NCBI RefSeq assembly: GCF_003390925.1
Contig: NZ_QUBS01000079.1
Location: 1 to 64,000 of the forward strand
From: Trinickia diaoshuihuensis
GTDB taxonomy: Bacteria > Pseudomonadota > Gammaproteobacteria > Burkholderiales > Burkholderiaceae
Length of the DNA: 64,000 nt
Direction of reading: 5' to 3'
Part shown: positions 23,057 through 31,946 of the stretch, piece by piece
Position numbering within the stretch: the first letter of the stretch is position 1
How the letters are laid out: every line of letters begins with the position of its first letter
The notes under the pieces: model-generated
Told to the model about the DNA's origin: nothing
The model's input: only the letters and a program-made list of their open reading frames with translations
The model's database searches: none
Made by a program: the position numbers and the translations under genes

Positions 23057-24385
23057 TCAGCGGTCGGTATTGACTAGGTGCATTTCTCGGTGCGGCGCTG
23101 CGTGGCGCAATGCGGCGTGCGGCAGGTCCGGGCGCGAGCGCAGCCTCGACGCGGCGGTCTCTCTTGCGGCATCGCCTGCCGCAAAGAGCGCGCTGATCCA
23201 GTCTCTCGTCTGCTCCCAGTTCTCATGTGCGACGATTCCGGCAAGCGGCGCTTCGTGGGCCGAATAGGTGATCCTTCGCTTGATCGGCGCGCCCGCCGGC
23301 AATTCGATCCAACGCACGAGCGCGGGATCGCCGCGAAAGGCGTCGATGCCGGCGATCCCTTCGTAAGCATCCGTGTCGAGGGTGTGTCCCGGGAACACGA
23401 ACCACCCGTGCCAGCGAGGCTGCGCTTGCGTTCGGGGGAGCGCGCGCGAGGGACGCCCGTCGAGCAGCAGGCGCAGTTCCTCCGAAGGAAGGTGCACGCC
23501 GGTTGCATACTCGAACGTCGCGACGACATCGGCTCCCCCCACGCGATTGCCGACTTCGAGAAACACAAGCGTTTTGCCGTGCTCGATGGCTTCGAGGTGG
23601 AAGCTGCCCTGCTCAATGCCGACGGCGGCCAGCGCGGACGCCGCCCAAGCTCCCGCTTGCGTCGAGACGGGGAAGTGATACGAGCCGAGCGGCCTGCCAT
23701 TCGCGAACGCGAGGCATGTGCCGATGTAGCGGCTGGCCGTAATCGTCAGCACTTCGCCGTTCGAGACGAGACCGTCGAAATGCAGGATGTCGCCGGTGAC
23801 GAATTCCTCGACTTCGTAGTCGTCGATGGCCTGTGCATCGGCATCGAGCCGGGCGACGCCCGAGCGGCGCTCGCGAATCGCCACGGCTGCCGCTTCGGGC
23901 GTCTCGAAGATGACGACGTCCTCGCTCGATGCGCCGCTCAGCGGCTTCAGGACGGTGCGGCCCAGCCATTGCGCCGAAGCGGTGGAAGCCATGAGCGCGC
24001 CGAGGCTGACGAACTTCGGCACGCGCAGCCCTGCTTTGCGCACGGCGTCCTTCATCGCGACCTTGTCGCGGACGAGACGCACTTCGTCGAAAGTGGCGCC
24101 CGGCGTGCCGAGCCAAGCACGCAGCTTCGCCGCGTCGAGCAAGTCGTATTCCGACAGGGCAATCACACGATCGAACGAACGAGGCGCTTGACTGAGCCAC
24201 GCCTGCGCTTCATCGAACGTGCCCGCGCGACCGGGACGCTGCACGCGCTCGCAACGCAACCCGGCAGGCAGCGTGGCCAGCAAATCCGGAACGCCGAAAT
24301 ACGTCACGTCATGCCGGTCATGGTCGATGCCGCGCGCGTATTCGATGCGCGGGTAAGGCACGCGGTGCAAAACAAGAATGTTCAT
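23057..24385 (-). CDS. ATP-grasp ligase 3, 442 aa
   Basis: An ATP-grasp carboxylate-amine ligase. RDKVAMKDAVRKAGLRVP starts the grasp, TVLKPLSGASSEDVVIF holds the nucleotide-binding Lys, EEFVTGDILHFDGLV follows, and FLEVGNRVGG carries the Mg-binding Glu/Asn. It likely activates a carboxylate as acyl phosphate and joins it to an amine. It is the third of three adjacent, divergent ATP-grasp genes. Confidence 0.85.
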   Translation of the reverse strand: MNILVLHRVPYPRIEYARGIDHDRHDVTYFGVPDLLATLPAGLRCERVQRPGRAGTFDEAQAWLSQAPRSFDRVIALSEYDLLDAAKLRAWLGTPGATFDEVRLVRDKVAMKDAVRKAGLRVPKFVSLGALMASTASAQWLGRTVLKPLSGASSEDVVIFETPEAAAVAIRERRSGVARLDADAQAIDDYEVEEFVTGDILHFDGLVSNGEVLTITASRYIGTCLAFANGRPLGSYHFPVSTQAGAWAASALAAVGIEQGSFHLEAIEHGKTLVFLEVGNRVGGADVVATFEYATGVHLPSEELRLLLDGRPSRALPRTQAQPRWHGWFVFPGHTLDTDAYEGIAGIDAFRGDPALVRWIELPAGAPIKRRITYSAHEAPLAGIVAHENWEQTRDWISALFAAGDAARETAASRLRSRPDLPHAALRHAAPHREMHLVNTDR

Positions 24386-24397
24386 GTCGCGCTCCCG

Positions 24398-25750
24398 TCA
24401 AGCCGCGGCCAACGAGGCCCGCGCATCGATGCTGCTGCGCTCGGGCTCGAAGAATTCGCGCGCTTCACCGAGCACCGAAAGCCAAATCGCGCGCACGGTG
24501 GCGACGGCGCTGCGCATGTCGAGCGCCTCGCTATCGGCGGCGAAGCAGGCTTGCGCGGCGAAGTCGGCATTGTCGTGCGGCAATGCCGGGATGTGGCGCG
24601 TCCCCTCCCCCAGCCAGCCGAATTCGAGCCGTCGCATCGAGTCCACGCCCAGCAGCGAAGCGGCGCGTGCGAGCGTCCGGTCGAACAGTTGCTCGCCGTC
24701 CTCCTGCGACGGTACCGTGAGGAGTCCGTCGGCGGGTACGCCCAGCATGACCGTCGCGGCTCGCCGTTCCGACGCCGAAAGCAGCGGCTCGCGGGCCGCG
24801 CCGAATGCCGCATCGACCCAGAGACCATAGAAATCGATGCCGTACACGTACTGCGCGATCGTCCAGATCTTCATGCCGGCGGGCCGGCGATTCGGCTCGA
24901 CCACGGCCGCGCGCAGCCCCGCGTCGTCGAGCTTGATTTCGTTGTGAAACGGGCCTTTTTGCTGGCCGACGAGCACGTTCGCGAGCCGCCCCGCGCGCGT
25001 CAACGTCGCGCGCTCCGTGGCCGTGATGCGCGCGGGAAGAATCTGCGCGACCTCGACGGGATAGCGCCCGTTGGCACTAACCTTCTCCGTTACGAACTCG
25101 GTCGTCCCCACACCGTCGAATGAAAATTCGCGAGCAAACGGGATCAGCGTTTCGCAGATCGCGCCGCGTGACAGATAAGGCGCCACCGCGGCAAATGCGG
25201 CCTCGAGACTGTCGCCGGCTTTGACGATCACGACGCCGCGGTTGTTGCCTTCACAGGAAGGCTTGACGACGAACCCGTCGGGATGCGCGTCCGCGAACCG
25301 GCGCAGGTCCTCGACGCCGAATACCTCGACGCAGTCGGGGACCATCACGTTCTGAGCTTCGAGCAAATTGCGCACGGCGGTTTCGCTGACGCGATAGTCC
25401 CGCTTGCTGTACGCATTGCCGGCAAGCACCGCCGAGTCGACGCGCAGCCCGAGACGTTCGAGCAAGGCGGCACCGCTTTGGACGGCATTGTCGGAGAACA
25501 CCATACCGGCGCGCAAACGATCGCGCCAAGGCTTCAGGTAAAACACCGCCTGCTCGACGAAATCGTCGGCGAGCGGGTCGAGATCGATCGCCGCTTGACA
25601 CAGTTGTAGATCGCGCTCCGTGGGGTTCGCGCGAATCAGAATGGTCTCGGCCCCGTGCCGCTCGCGCGCATAAGATGCGATATGCGCGACGTCGGACACA
25701 CGAGTGAGGTTGTAGTCGATGATCAACAGCATGGGTCGGTTGCCGTTCAC
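24398..25750 (-). CDS. ATP-grasp ligase 2, 450 aa
   Basis: SKRDYRVSETAVRNLLEAQN, VVKPSCEGNNRGVVIVK and VEPNRRPAGMKIW mark the ATP-grasp core. The C-terminal domain ends with an Ala-rich helix. Its ATG overlaps the stop of ligase 1 by four bases. Sequence differs strongly from its neighbours, so it is not a recent duplication. Confidence 0.85.
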   Translation of the reverse strand: MNGNRPMLLIIDYNLTRVSDVAHIASYARERHGAETILIRANPTERDLQLCQAAIDLDPLADDFVEQAVFYLKPWRDRLRAGMVFSDNAVQSGAALLERLGLRVDSAVLAGNAYSKRDYRVSETAVRNLLEAQNVMVPDCVEVFGVEDLRRFADAHPDGFVVKPSCEGNNRGVVIVKAGDSLEAAFAAVAPYLSRGAICETLIPFAREFSFDGVGTTEFVTEKVSANGRYPVEVAQILPARITATERATLTRAGRLANVLVGQQKGPFHNEIKLDDAGLRAAVVEPNRRPAGMKIWTIAQYVYGIDFYGLWVDAAFGAAREPLLSASERRAATVMLGVPADGLLTVPSQEDGEQLFDRTLARAASLLGVDSMRRLEFGWLGEGTRHIPALPHDNADFAAQACFAADSEALDMRSAVATVRAIWLSVLGEAREFFEPERSSIDARASLAAA

Positions 25751-27096
25751 GATTGTGTCTCCAATGCAAGCGATGGGTTGCGGTAGCGCACGTCGATGGC
25801 GCTTGCCGATTCGACCAGCAGGTCGTTCAGCGTTGCATCGCGCTCGTCACGCGTCATCCGCCACAGCAGTTGGCCGAGAAAGGATTCGCGCGGGGTGTCG
25901 TCCACCACGTCGCCTGGTTTGAGCAGGATCTGCTCGATGGCCGGGCGCCGCCCGCCGCCGCGCAGCTCGATGCTTTCGATTTGCCCCGGCGCGGCGAAAT
26001 ACACGCGGAAGAAGGTCGCCAGCGCCGTGGGTGCCGAGCCGTCCGTTCGATACGAAAGACGCCGCAACATCGCGGACAGTCCCGCGTAAGGCGCTCCGTT
26101 GGTCTGCTCGAGCAGCAGCGCTAGCCAAAGGTCCAGCAAACTGGCTTCCGCGTTCAGCGCCTTCACGCTGTGAGAAATGAGGCTGCCGCCGACCCGCGGA
26201 TTGATCTCGATCAGATCCCAGTGCTTCCCGTCGAACCGGGCCTCGACGTGAAAGCAACCCCAATCGAGCTGCAATTGCGCAAAGACCGACCTCAGCCAGA
26301 CGAGCCCCACCGCGATCTGCCGCGTCGACAGCGAGGCCGGCGGGCTCGTGCAACTGTCCTCGAGCACGGTGCCGTTGGTTTCGGTGAGCTCGCACTTCTC
26401 GTGCACGCCCACGACATGTACCTCCCCTTGCGCTGCAAGCACCTCGAAACTGAACTCCGTGCCCTCGAGATAGTCTTCGGCGACGAACGAGACGTCCTCG
26501 CCGAGCGCCGATCCATACACCGTGTCGTCGCGCGCCTGCTCGACGATCGCGGCAAGTTGTGCCCAACTCGTATCGGCCGCGAGGCGGAACGCTCCGTACG
26601 AGGCGATTCCTCGCGCCGGCTTAATGAAGTAGCGGCCGCCTTCGCGCTTCAATGCATCGAGCACGTCGGGCGTCAGTATGCGCGCGGCAACCCTCGACAA
26701 GCCGGCGCCGTATAGCTCGCTTCGAACCGCGAACTTGTTGCGCAGAAAGTCGATCCGCTGTGCCGGCAGATCGCTGGCGCCCAGACGTTGATTCGCATGC
26801 GCCATCAACGCGCGGTAGCCTTCCCAAACACTGATGCACGCGCTGATGGTGCGCCCCGACGCGCGCAACGAGGCGATGGCGCGTTCGACGCCCTCGATAT
26901 TCAGCACATGCGAGTCGCTCGAAAGCACCACTCGCGCCATGCCTCGCAGCTTCTGCAGCCTTTGCTCTCCATGCTCGGGCAGCGGAAGAGAGCTGAGCAC
27001 GAACGGTTGCAGGCCGCGGGCCTTGATCGCTGCGATCAGGTCCTCCGCGAACGAGAAACCGCAATGACTCAAAATAAGAACGCCGCTATTCGCCAT
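25747..27096 (-). CDS. ATP-grasp ligase 1, 449 aa
   Basis: ATP-grasp motifs: LRNKFAVRSELYGAGLSR, RYFIKPARGIASYG, EDYLEGTEFSFEVL and DLIEINPRVGGS. I chose the ATG at 27096 (spacing eight bases from AGGAG) over 27102 (two bases). It couples to ligase 2 by a 4-base overlap. It is likely an amino-acid or peptide-bond-forming ligase in the pathway. Confidence 0.85.
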   Translation of the reverse strand: MANSGVLILSHCGFSFAEDLIAAIKARGLQPFVLSSLPLPEHGEQRLQKLRGMARVVLSSDSHVLNIEGVERAIASLRASGRTISACISVWEGYRALMAHANQRLGASDLPAQRIDFLRNKFAVRSELYGAGLSRVAARILTPDVLDALKREGGRYFIKPARGIASYGAFRLAADTSWAQLAAIVEQARDDTVYGSALGEDVSFVAEDYLEGTEFSFEVLAAQGEVHVVGVHEKCELTETNGTVLEDSCTSPPASLSTRQIAVGLVWLRSVFAQLQLDWGCFHVEARFDGKHWDLIEINPRVGGSLISHSVKALNAEASLLDLWLALLLEQTNGAPYAGLSAMLRRLSYRTDGSAPTALATFFRVYFAAPGQIESIELRGGGRRPAIEQILLKPGDVVDDTPRESFLGQLLWRMTRDERDATLNDLLVESASAIDVRYRNPSLALETQS

Positions 27097-27118
27097 CGCC
27101 ATGTCTCCTCTCGGATCG

Positions 27119-27871
27119 TCAGGCCGCGGCCTTCAGAGCCGGCTCGATCTTGTCTTCGTAAAGCTCCTTGAAGTAGAGCGCCAGCACCGTTTGATGCTCA
27201 CGCAGATAGCGTTTGAGCGCGTCGATGTCGTCGTCGCTGCCGATCAAGTGCCGGATCGCCGCCCATACCTCGCCCGGGTGGTCATCGTTGATGTCGGTGT
27301 GCGAATGTGCGATCTGGCCGACGATATTCGTCTCGCCCACCGACTCCTTGAGCGCCTTCAGCTTGCGCGGCTCGAGCTTCACGTTGACGTACTCGACGAG
27401 ATACGAGTAGGCGATCACCCCGAGCGGGCCTTCATGGTCGAGCAGGTACGAGAAGTAACCCGTGAGCAGCTTGGTCGACAGGTACGGCTCCGTATCGAGG
27501 AACTGCTCGCGCGATACCCCGGCACGCTCGAGGTCCTGAATGAACAACTCGTCGTGCAGCATTTCCTCGCGCTCGTAGTTGGCCCAGATCTGCGCAGCTT
27601 CGGGGCTTCGCTTGGCGACTTCGGCGAGCGCCTTCGATTCCGATACGCGCAAGAGCCTAATGCGCCAAGCCGTTTCGATCAGATGCCGTTTGTAATAATC
27701 GGAATCGATTTTCTTGCCTTCGAGGTGCGCCGCATAAGGCACGGTTTCGTACCAGTTATCGATTTGCGCATCGATAATCGAATCGATTTCTTTGCGCACT
27801 TCAAGCGACCGTTGGGCATTGAGAAACGGAGTGCGGTTGCCCAAGCCAGTATTTTTAACGCGATTGCCCAT
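27119..27871 (-). CDS. Second haem-oxygenase-like diiron oxidase, 250 aa
   Basis: Helical protein with EREEMLHDELF (about residue 100) and HSHTDINDDH (about 191) as probable Fe ligands, in the TenA/HDO fold. It is not closely similar to the 304-aa HDO in the same operon, so the pathway probably has two distinct oxidations. It directly follows the ferredoxin gene. Confidence 0.75.
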   Translation of the reverse strand: MGNRVKNTGLGNRTPFLNAQRSLEVRKEIDSIIDAQIDNWYETVPYAAHLEGKKIDSDYYKRHLIETAWRIRLLRVSESKALAEVAKRSPEAAQIWANYEREEMLHDELFIQDLERAGVSREQFLDTEPYLSTKLLTGYFSYLLDHEGPLGVIAYSYLVEYVNVKLEPRKLKALKESVGETNIVGQIAHSHTDINDDHPGEVWAAIRHLIGSDDDIDALKRYLREHQTVLALYFKELYEDKIEPALKAAA

Positions 27872-27945
27872 AATTCCTTCCTTGGTGAATGAGAAGAATC
27901 GACTGCGCGAAAACCCTAATCGACAAACCAGCCAGATTTAAACTA

Positions 27946-28236
27946 CTACGAAACGACTTGAATCGTTACCGCTCCTCCGACATGGCACTGACATGCCAAC
28001 CTGAATGAGTCACCCGGATACCCGAGCGTCTCCAAAAAATCCTTCTCCTCTCGGCTCTTGTTGCCCAGATAATCGATGCCGTTTAATATCTCAATTACGC
28101 AGGCACCGCACACACCGGCCTTGCAGCCGAATGGGATGGATTCCTGCCCATATAACTCGAATTCAAGCTCGGTCAATGGACTTCCATCCGGCAATACCAC
28201 CTCCACGCTCTGAGGCATGAGCTTTACCGTTGGCAT
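27946..28236 (-). CDS. 2Fe-2S plant-type ferredoxin, 96 aa
   Basis: Cysteines in IPFGCKAGVCGACV and a fourth in LACQCHVGG give the plant-type C-x4-C-x2-C...C cluster site. Start at 28236 (MPTVKLMPQ). As first gene of the operon it most likely feeds electrons to the two diiron enzymes. Confidence 0.9.
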   Translation of the reverse strand: MPTVKLMPQSVEVVLPDGSPLTELEFELYGQESIPFGCKAGVCGACVIEILNGIDYLGNKSREEKDFLETLGYPGDSFRLACQCHVGGAVTIQVVS

Positions 28237-28330
28237 GGCTGCTCCAAATTGAGTTTCTTCTCGACGGTAGAAAAGCGGAGAACGTGAAACCCGCACCCGC
28301 TTCTCACCGGCGGGTTATGCGTTGCGGGTA

Positions 28331-28359
28331 ACTATAGAGCACTGAGTTTCAATTTGCAA
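28331..28359 (-). promoter_or_regulatory. Promoter of the biosynthetic operon
   Basis: TTGCAA (28354-28359), 17 bases, TATAGT (28331-28336), reading into the ferredoxin gene about 90 bases away. The -35 box is buried in the operator motif described next. Confidence 0.6.
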
Positions 28360-28365
28360 CTAGTT
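28346..28365. promoter_or_regulatory. Composite operator: GTTnCAAnTTGnAAC plus AACTAGTT
   Basis: Plus-strand GTTTCAATTTGCAAC (28346-28360) is an imperfect palindrome over the -35 box, and AACTAGTT (28358-28365) overlaps its end. The first element recurs upstream of the exporter gene (32216-32230 and 32179-32193), and the second at the HxlR promoter (29505-29512). Confidence 0.55.
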
Positions 28366-28390
28366 CTTTTATGAATTTTCCGTGATTTGT

Positions 28391-28408
28391 TTATACAACC
28401 CTGTATAA
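28391..28408. promoter_or_regulatory. Perfect inverted repeat TTATACA-ACCC-TGTATAA
   Basis: Seven-base arms with a four-base spacer, centred about 75 bases upstream of the predicted start of the operon transcript, a usual place for an activator or secondary repressor site. Confidence 0.45.
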
Positions 28409-28840
28409 GAAGATCACTTAACCGCCATTGTTATTTGAGCGCTTAATGCAGGACCCACCAGAGGGAAGACAATATTCGAACGCTATAATGGTTTATACGG
28501 ATCAGAACAAAGAGATGGCTTAATTATAAGTATTATTTCAGCGCTTAATTCGGGGCGCGCCAAAAATAAGACGATAACTGGCGCCGTCAAGGCAACTTTT
28601 ATATCTCCATGCACCCGCTATTCTGATTTGATAAATAGATATCTGAATCTGGAATTAGCAAATTCCCTATGCGCTTAAATCACGCATCCGCGCGATAGCG
28701 GGACGGACGCGCACGCTGTCATGTGTTCGAAGACAGTCGGTATAGTTGTTCAGACGACTATGCCGAAGCGCTGCCGCGGAGAACTTTTTCGAGCTGGGGG
28801 CGCTTCCGGTTCACGGGCGCGGCGTCGCGCGCCCCTACGG

Positions 28841-29344
28841 CTAGTGCGTTTCGCGAAGACCGGCTTTCGATGACGCGTCGGCTGTGGCCTCGGTGATTTC
28901 CACGGCCGATTTGACCATGGTGTCGTCGGGGCCGAGCAGCCGCCCGTCTTGAGACCGTAGTTCGAGGCGCTTGACAGGCAACCCCTGTTGCGCATCGACG
29001 AGGCACACGTGGCATTCGCCGGGCTCGAAGAAATACGCTTCGCCCCACTGCCTCAAGGCGACGAGCAACGGGAACAGCCCCTTGCCTTTCTCGGTCAGCA
29101 CATACTTCTGGTAGGCGCTGCCGTCGGAAGCCGGCACCGTTTCGAGAATGCCGTGATTGACTAGGTTACGCAGCCGCGTAGTCAGGATATTCTTGGCGAG
29201 CCCCAGGTTCTTCTGGAATTCGCCGAAGCGCTGAAGGCCGTCGAAGGCATCACGAACGATGAGAAGCGACCACCAGTCTCCAATCGCGTCCAAGGGTCTC
29301 GCGATCGGGCAAGACGTTCCCTTGTGACTCGTTCGCTTTACCAT
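28841..29344 (-). CDS. HxlR-family transcriptional regulator, 167 aa
   Basis: The winged-helix HxlR core is clear: CPIARPLDAIGDWWSLLIVRD, FGEFQKNLGLAKNILTTRLR, then LVNHGILETV and a YVLTEKG wing. The C-terminal ~60 residues are longer than usual, with CHVCLVDAQQG. It lies between the operon and the exporter. Its own promoter carries AACTAGTT at the start site, so autoregulation and control of the operon are likely. Confidence 0.9.
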   Translation of the reverse strand: MVKRTSHKGTSCPIARPLDAIGDWWSLLIVRDAFDGLQRFGEFQKNLGLAKNILTTRLRNLVNHGILETVPASDGSAYQKYVLTEKGKGLFPLLVALRQWGEAYFFEPGECHVCLVDAQQGLPVKRLELRSQDGRLLGPDDTMVKSAVEITEATADASSKAGLRETH

Positions 29345-29504
29345 CGCGGCCCTCCAGTTTCATGTGAACACACGGGTCGGGCCTGCTTCGATCGCATACG
29401 TCGGGTGGACGCATTCTCGGGCATCATGTTTCGATCCTGATCGAATCGCCAGACCATGAACGCACCGCAACTTCGTACAACGAGGTCGTGCGAAACCGCA
29501 GGGC

Positions 29505-29512
29505 AACTAGTT
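29505..29512. promoter_or_regulatory. AACTAGTT operator at the HxlR promoter
   Basis: Palindrome within GGCAACTAGTTCC, just downstream of the -10 box. The 10-base sequence GCAACTAGTT is shared with the operon promoter. Confidence 0.5.
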
Positions 29513-29514
29513 CC

Positions 29515-29543
29515 ATTATAAAACTCGTTGCGCGGCACGACAA
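29515..29543 (-). promoter_or_regulatory. Promoter of the HxlR gene
   Basis: TTGTCG (29538-29543), 17 bases, TATAAT (29515-29520), reading towards the HxlR start at 29344. Confidence 0.6.
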
Positions 29544-29599
29544 ATGAGGTTGCGCCGCATTCATGCGGCCGGTATCGCCGCACGCCCCCGCTTACTTGC

Positions 29600-30325
29600 T
29601 CAGCGCTCGCGAAGACGAAAGTCCTCGAAGCGGATCCATACGAGCAAGCGATTCCGATCGGGCTGCCCATCGGCGTTGCGCGCGTATGCATGACGCCGTG
29701 TGGGAAAACGAAGCCCTTGCGCTTCGACGTAGTCGGAGACGTAGTGCGCGACTTGCGCCTTGCTCGAAACATCGAGCTCGTAGTCTTGGCGCCGCAGCAG
29801 GAAATCCGGACCGAAGTAAAAGCGCTGCGTGGCGCTGTGGCTTGCCAACGTATCGGGCAGCACGACGTTCAATACGCGCCAGATCTCGCCGTCCTCGTAC
29901 CAGGGGGCGGTCTCCTCGACTTGCACTCCCGGCAGCGCAAGCAGGAACGGAGTCGCCAAATACGTCCACAGGGCGTAGCCGTTGAAATAAGCTCGGTGCG
30001 AGATATCCCAGTACGTGTGGGGTCCGTATCCGGCGAACGCGGCGCGCGGGTCAAGCAGTTCCTCGACGAGTTGGTGATCGTAGTCCTCGATTGCCACGCG
30101 GCTCGGGGTAAAGGTCATGCGGTGATTGGGCGCATCGTACGGGGCGATGCTCGTCCATTCTTCCGCCGTCTTGATCGTGACGTTGCCCCAACCATGGTTT
30201 TCGGGAATCCCCTTCGAAGGCCAGAAGGGTCCCCCCGTTGCGCTCTTCACGGCCAACTCGCTGAACGAATTCCAGCGTTCGAGTCCACCGTGAGCGTCGA
30301 GCACTTTGCTCAAGAGATCGTTCAT
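29600..30325 (-). CDS. Uncharacterised protein, 241 aa
   Basis: Starts MNDLLSKVLDAHGGLERWNSF and contains many aromatic beta strands (RVAIEDYDHQLVEELL, PHTYWDISHRAYFNGYALWTYL). The pattern resembles LolA-like outer-membrane-lipoprotein-carrier folds, but no signal peptide is visible. It sits between the exporter and the HxlR gene on the same strand, so it may be part of the same regulon. Confidence 0.65.
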   Translation of the reverse strand: MNDLLSKVLDAHGGLERWNSFSELAVKSATGGPFWPSKGIPENHGWGNVTIKTAEEWTSIAPYDAPNHRMTFTPSRVAIEDYDHQLVEELLDPRAAFAGYGPHTYWDISHRAYFNGYALWTYLATPFLLALPGVQVEETAPWYEDGEIWRVLNVVLPDTLASHSATQRFYFGPDFLLRRQDYELDVSSKAQVAHYVSDYVEAQGLRFPTRRHAYARNADGQPDRNRLLVWIRFEDFRLRER

Positions 30326-30356
30326 ACGTCGTTCCTCTGCGTAGGGAGGCAGGATC

Positions 30357-30386
30357 GGTATCGCGCCTCATCGTCGGCGCGATACC
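30357..30386 (-). terminator. 11-bp hairpin between exporter and the 241-aa gene
   Basis: GGTATCGCGCC (30357-30367) pairs perfectly with GGCGCGATACC (30376-30386); loop eight bases. There is no U-tract, so partial termination or message processing is likely. Confidence 0.5.
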
Positions 30387-30398
30387 GAAGTCGGTCGA

Positions 30399-31946
30399 TC
30401 AGGTCCGCACTTGTTGGCTCGAGCTTTTCGGCGCGAAAATGAGGAAGCTGATTGCGCCCAACACCCAGACGCTGAACCCGCCGTACAGCATCAGCCAACT
30501 GAACCCTTCCACGAGCGCGCCGTGCAAGATCGATCCGGTCGGATCGGCTTGCGTGAGCACCGGGAAGTGCTGGCTCAGCGACTCGGTGCTGCCGCCGCTG
30601 GCGATCCGCTCAGCCAGCGTTTGGAGATCGGCTGCGCTGACCGTGTTCGGCAAGGCGTTCTGCAGATGGTCGACGATACCCGCCACGAGCACGAAGCCCA
30701 TCACGGCGATATTGATGGCAAGGCTGATCAAGCGCGCGCTGATGTCCATGCCCGATGCCATCCCTGCACGATTGGAGGGCACTGAGCCCGTGGTCGTATT
30801 CGTCGTCGGCGTATTGGTGAGCCCAAGGCCGATGCCCGCGACCAACGAACCCGGCAGCATCGTCCAACCGCTTGCAATGGCCGAGGTCGCGCCGAAGCGC
30901 ATCAAGATGAAGCCGAGGCCGATCGTGAACATACCGAGCGGAATGATGACGCCCGGCTGGTACCGATGCGAGAGCTTTTCCGCGACGGGCGGAATGACGA
31001 GCGTCGGCAGCGTGTAGGCCAGCAGCGAAAGGCCCGCGGTGACGACATCGTAGTGAAGTCCCGTTTGGTAGAAGATCGGCAAGAAAATGATGAACGGCCA
31101 GAAGCTGAAATTCATGCCGACCGAGCCCATGATCGCACCGGAGAAGCGGCGAATGCGGAACACCGAGAAATCGAACATCGGATGCGAGTTGATTTGCTCG
31201 ACGATCACGAACACGACGAAGCTGACGATCGTCGCGCCGATGATGTAGAGCGCCGTGCGGCTCGTGAAGCCGAGTTCGGAGCCTTGCGTGATGTAGTACG
31301 TCAACCCGAACACCGCGAGCGAAAGCGTGACGATACCGAGAATGTCGAGCTTTTTGGCATCGGGGTCGCTCGATTCCTCCACGCTGCCGAGCGCGAGGAA
31401 CAGCGTCAATACGGCAAGCGGAACGTGAATCAAAAACACCCATTGCCAGCCTGAGAGCGCGGCGATCGCCCCGCCGATCATCGGCCCGAAGCCAAGGCCG
31501 AAGCCCAGGAAGATGCCCCAGATGCCGAAAGCTTTGACGCGCTCCGCGCCTTCCTTGAATTGATTCGACAAGATGGCGATGATGCAAATGAACATCGATC
31601 CGCCGCCCATCCCTTGAACAAACCGAGCCGCGATCAAGAGCGGCGTGCTATGTGTGAGGCCGCAAATCAGCGAGGCCGCGCCGAACACCGACAAGCTGAT
31701 GATGAACATCAGCTTTCTGCCGTAACGGTCGGCAAGTGTCCCAGCCGCCATCAAGACGGTGGTGCAGGCGATCGTGTAGGCATTCATGATCCATTGCAGA
31801 TCTTTGAAATCCGCGTGCAACAGCTTCTCGAGCGTCGCCAAGATCACCGGCACGCTCGATATTTCCAACGCGAACATTAGCTGCGCCAGGCAGATAGCCG
31901 CCAACGCTATGGTGTTTCTACTGGAGCGAGTGTAGGAAATGTCCAT
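30399..31946 (-). CDS. DHA2-type MFS drug/metabolite exporter, 515 aa
   Basis: About 14 hydrophobic segments. Motif A-like GTLADRYGRKLMF (about residue 75) and the motif-C-type glycine-rich helix GFGLGFGPMIGGA are present. The start at 31946 follows GGGAAAAACGACCC. It is a proton-driven inner-membrane exporter. Promoter operators shared with the biosynthetic operon suggest it exports that product or gives self-resistance. Confidence 0.9.
   Translation of the reverse strand: MDISYTRSSRNTIALAAICLAQLMFALEISSVPVILATLEKLLHADFKDLQWIMNAYTIACTTVLMAAGTLADRYGRKLMFIISLSVFGAASLICGLTHSTPLLIAARFVQGMGGGSMFICIIAILSNQFKEGAERVKAFGIWGIFLGFGLGFGPMIGGAIAALSGWQWVFLIHVPLAVLTLFLALGSVEESSDPDAKKLDILGIVTLSLAVFGLTYYITQGSELGFTSRTALYIIGATIVSFVVFVIVEQINSHPMFDFSVFRIRRFSGAIMGSVGMNFSFWPFIIFLPIFYQTGLHYDVVTAGLSLLAYTLPTLVIPPVAEKLSHRYQPGVIIPLGMFTIGLGFILMRFGATSAIASGWTMLPGSLVAGIGLGLTNTPTTNTTTGSVPSNRAGMASGMDISARLISLAINIAVMGFVLVAGIVDHLQNALPNTVSAADLQTLAERIASGGSTESLSQHFPVLTQADPTGSILHGALVEGFSWLMLYGGFSVWVLGAISFLIFAPKSSSQQVRT

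Larger units (their letters stand above)
28237..28840. other. AT-rich regulatory region, 604 bp, no gene
   Basis: The region is much more AT-rich than its surroundings. It holds the operon promoter (28331-28359), overlapping operator motifs (28346-28365), a perfect inverted repeat (28391-28408) and three copies of GCGCTTAA (28439-28446, 28541-28548, 28671-28678). Two of these copies share the wider form TTTnAGCGCTTAAT. I see no credible coding frame. Confidence 0.7.

Noticed and set aside
23078..25123. Long plus-strand open frame (681 codons) opposite the ATP-grasp genes
   Set aside because: Arg/Ala-rich antisense shadow caused by high GC; the minus strand has clear ATP-grasp motifs and ribosome binding sites. 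The same applies to frames at 12171-12887, 21052-22041 and 45839-47380.
15493..28236. Fragin, fluopsin, streptozotocin-like or known HDO clusters
   Set aside because: Those use other partners (NRPS, cupin, lyases); none to my knowledge has three ATP-grasps with a NodU-type carbamoyltransferase.
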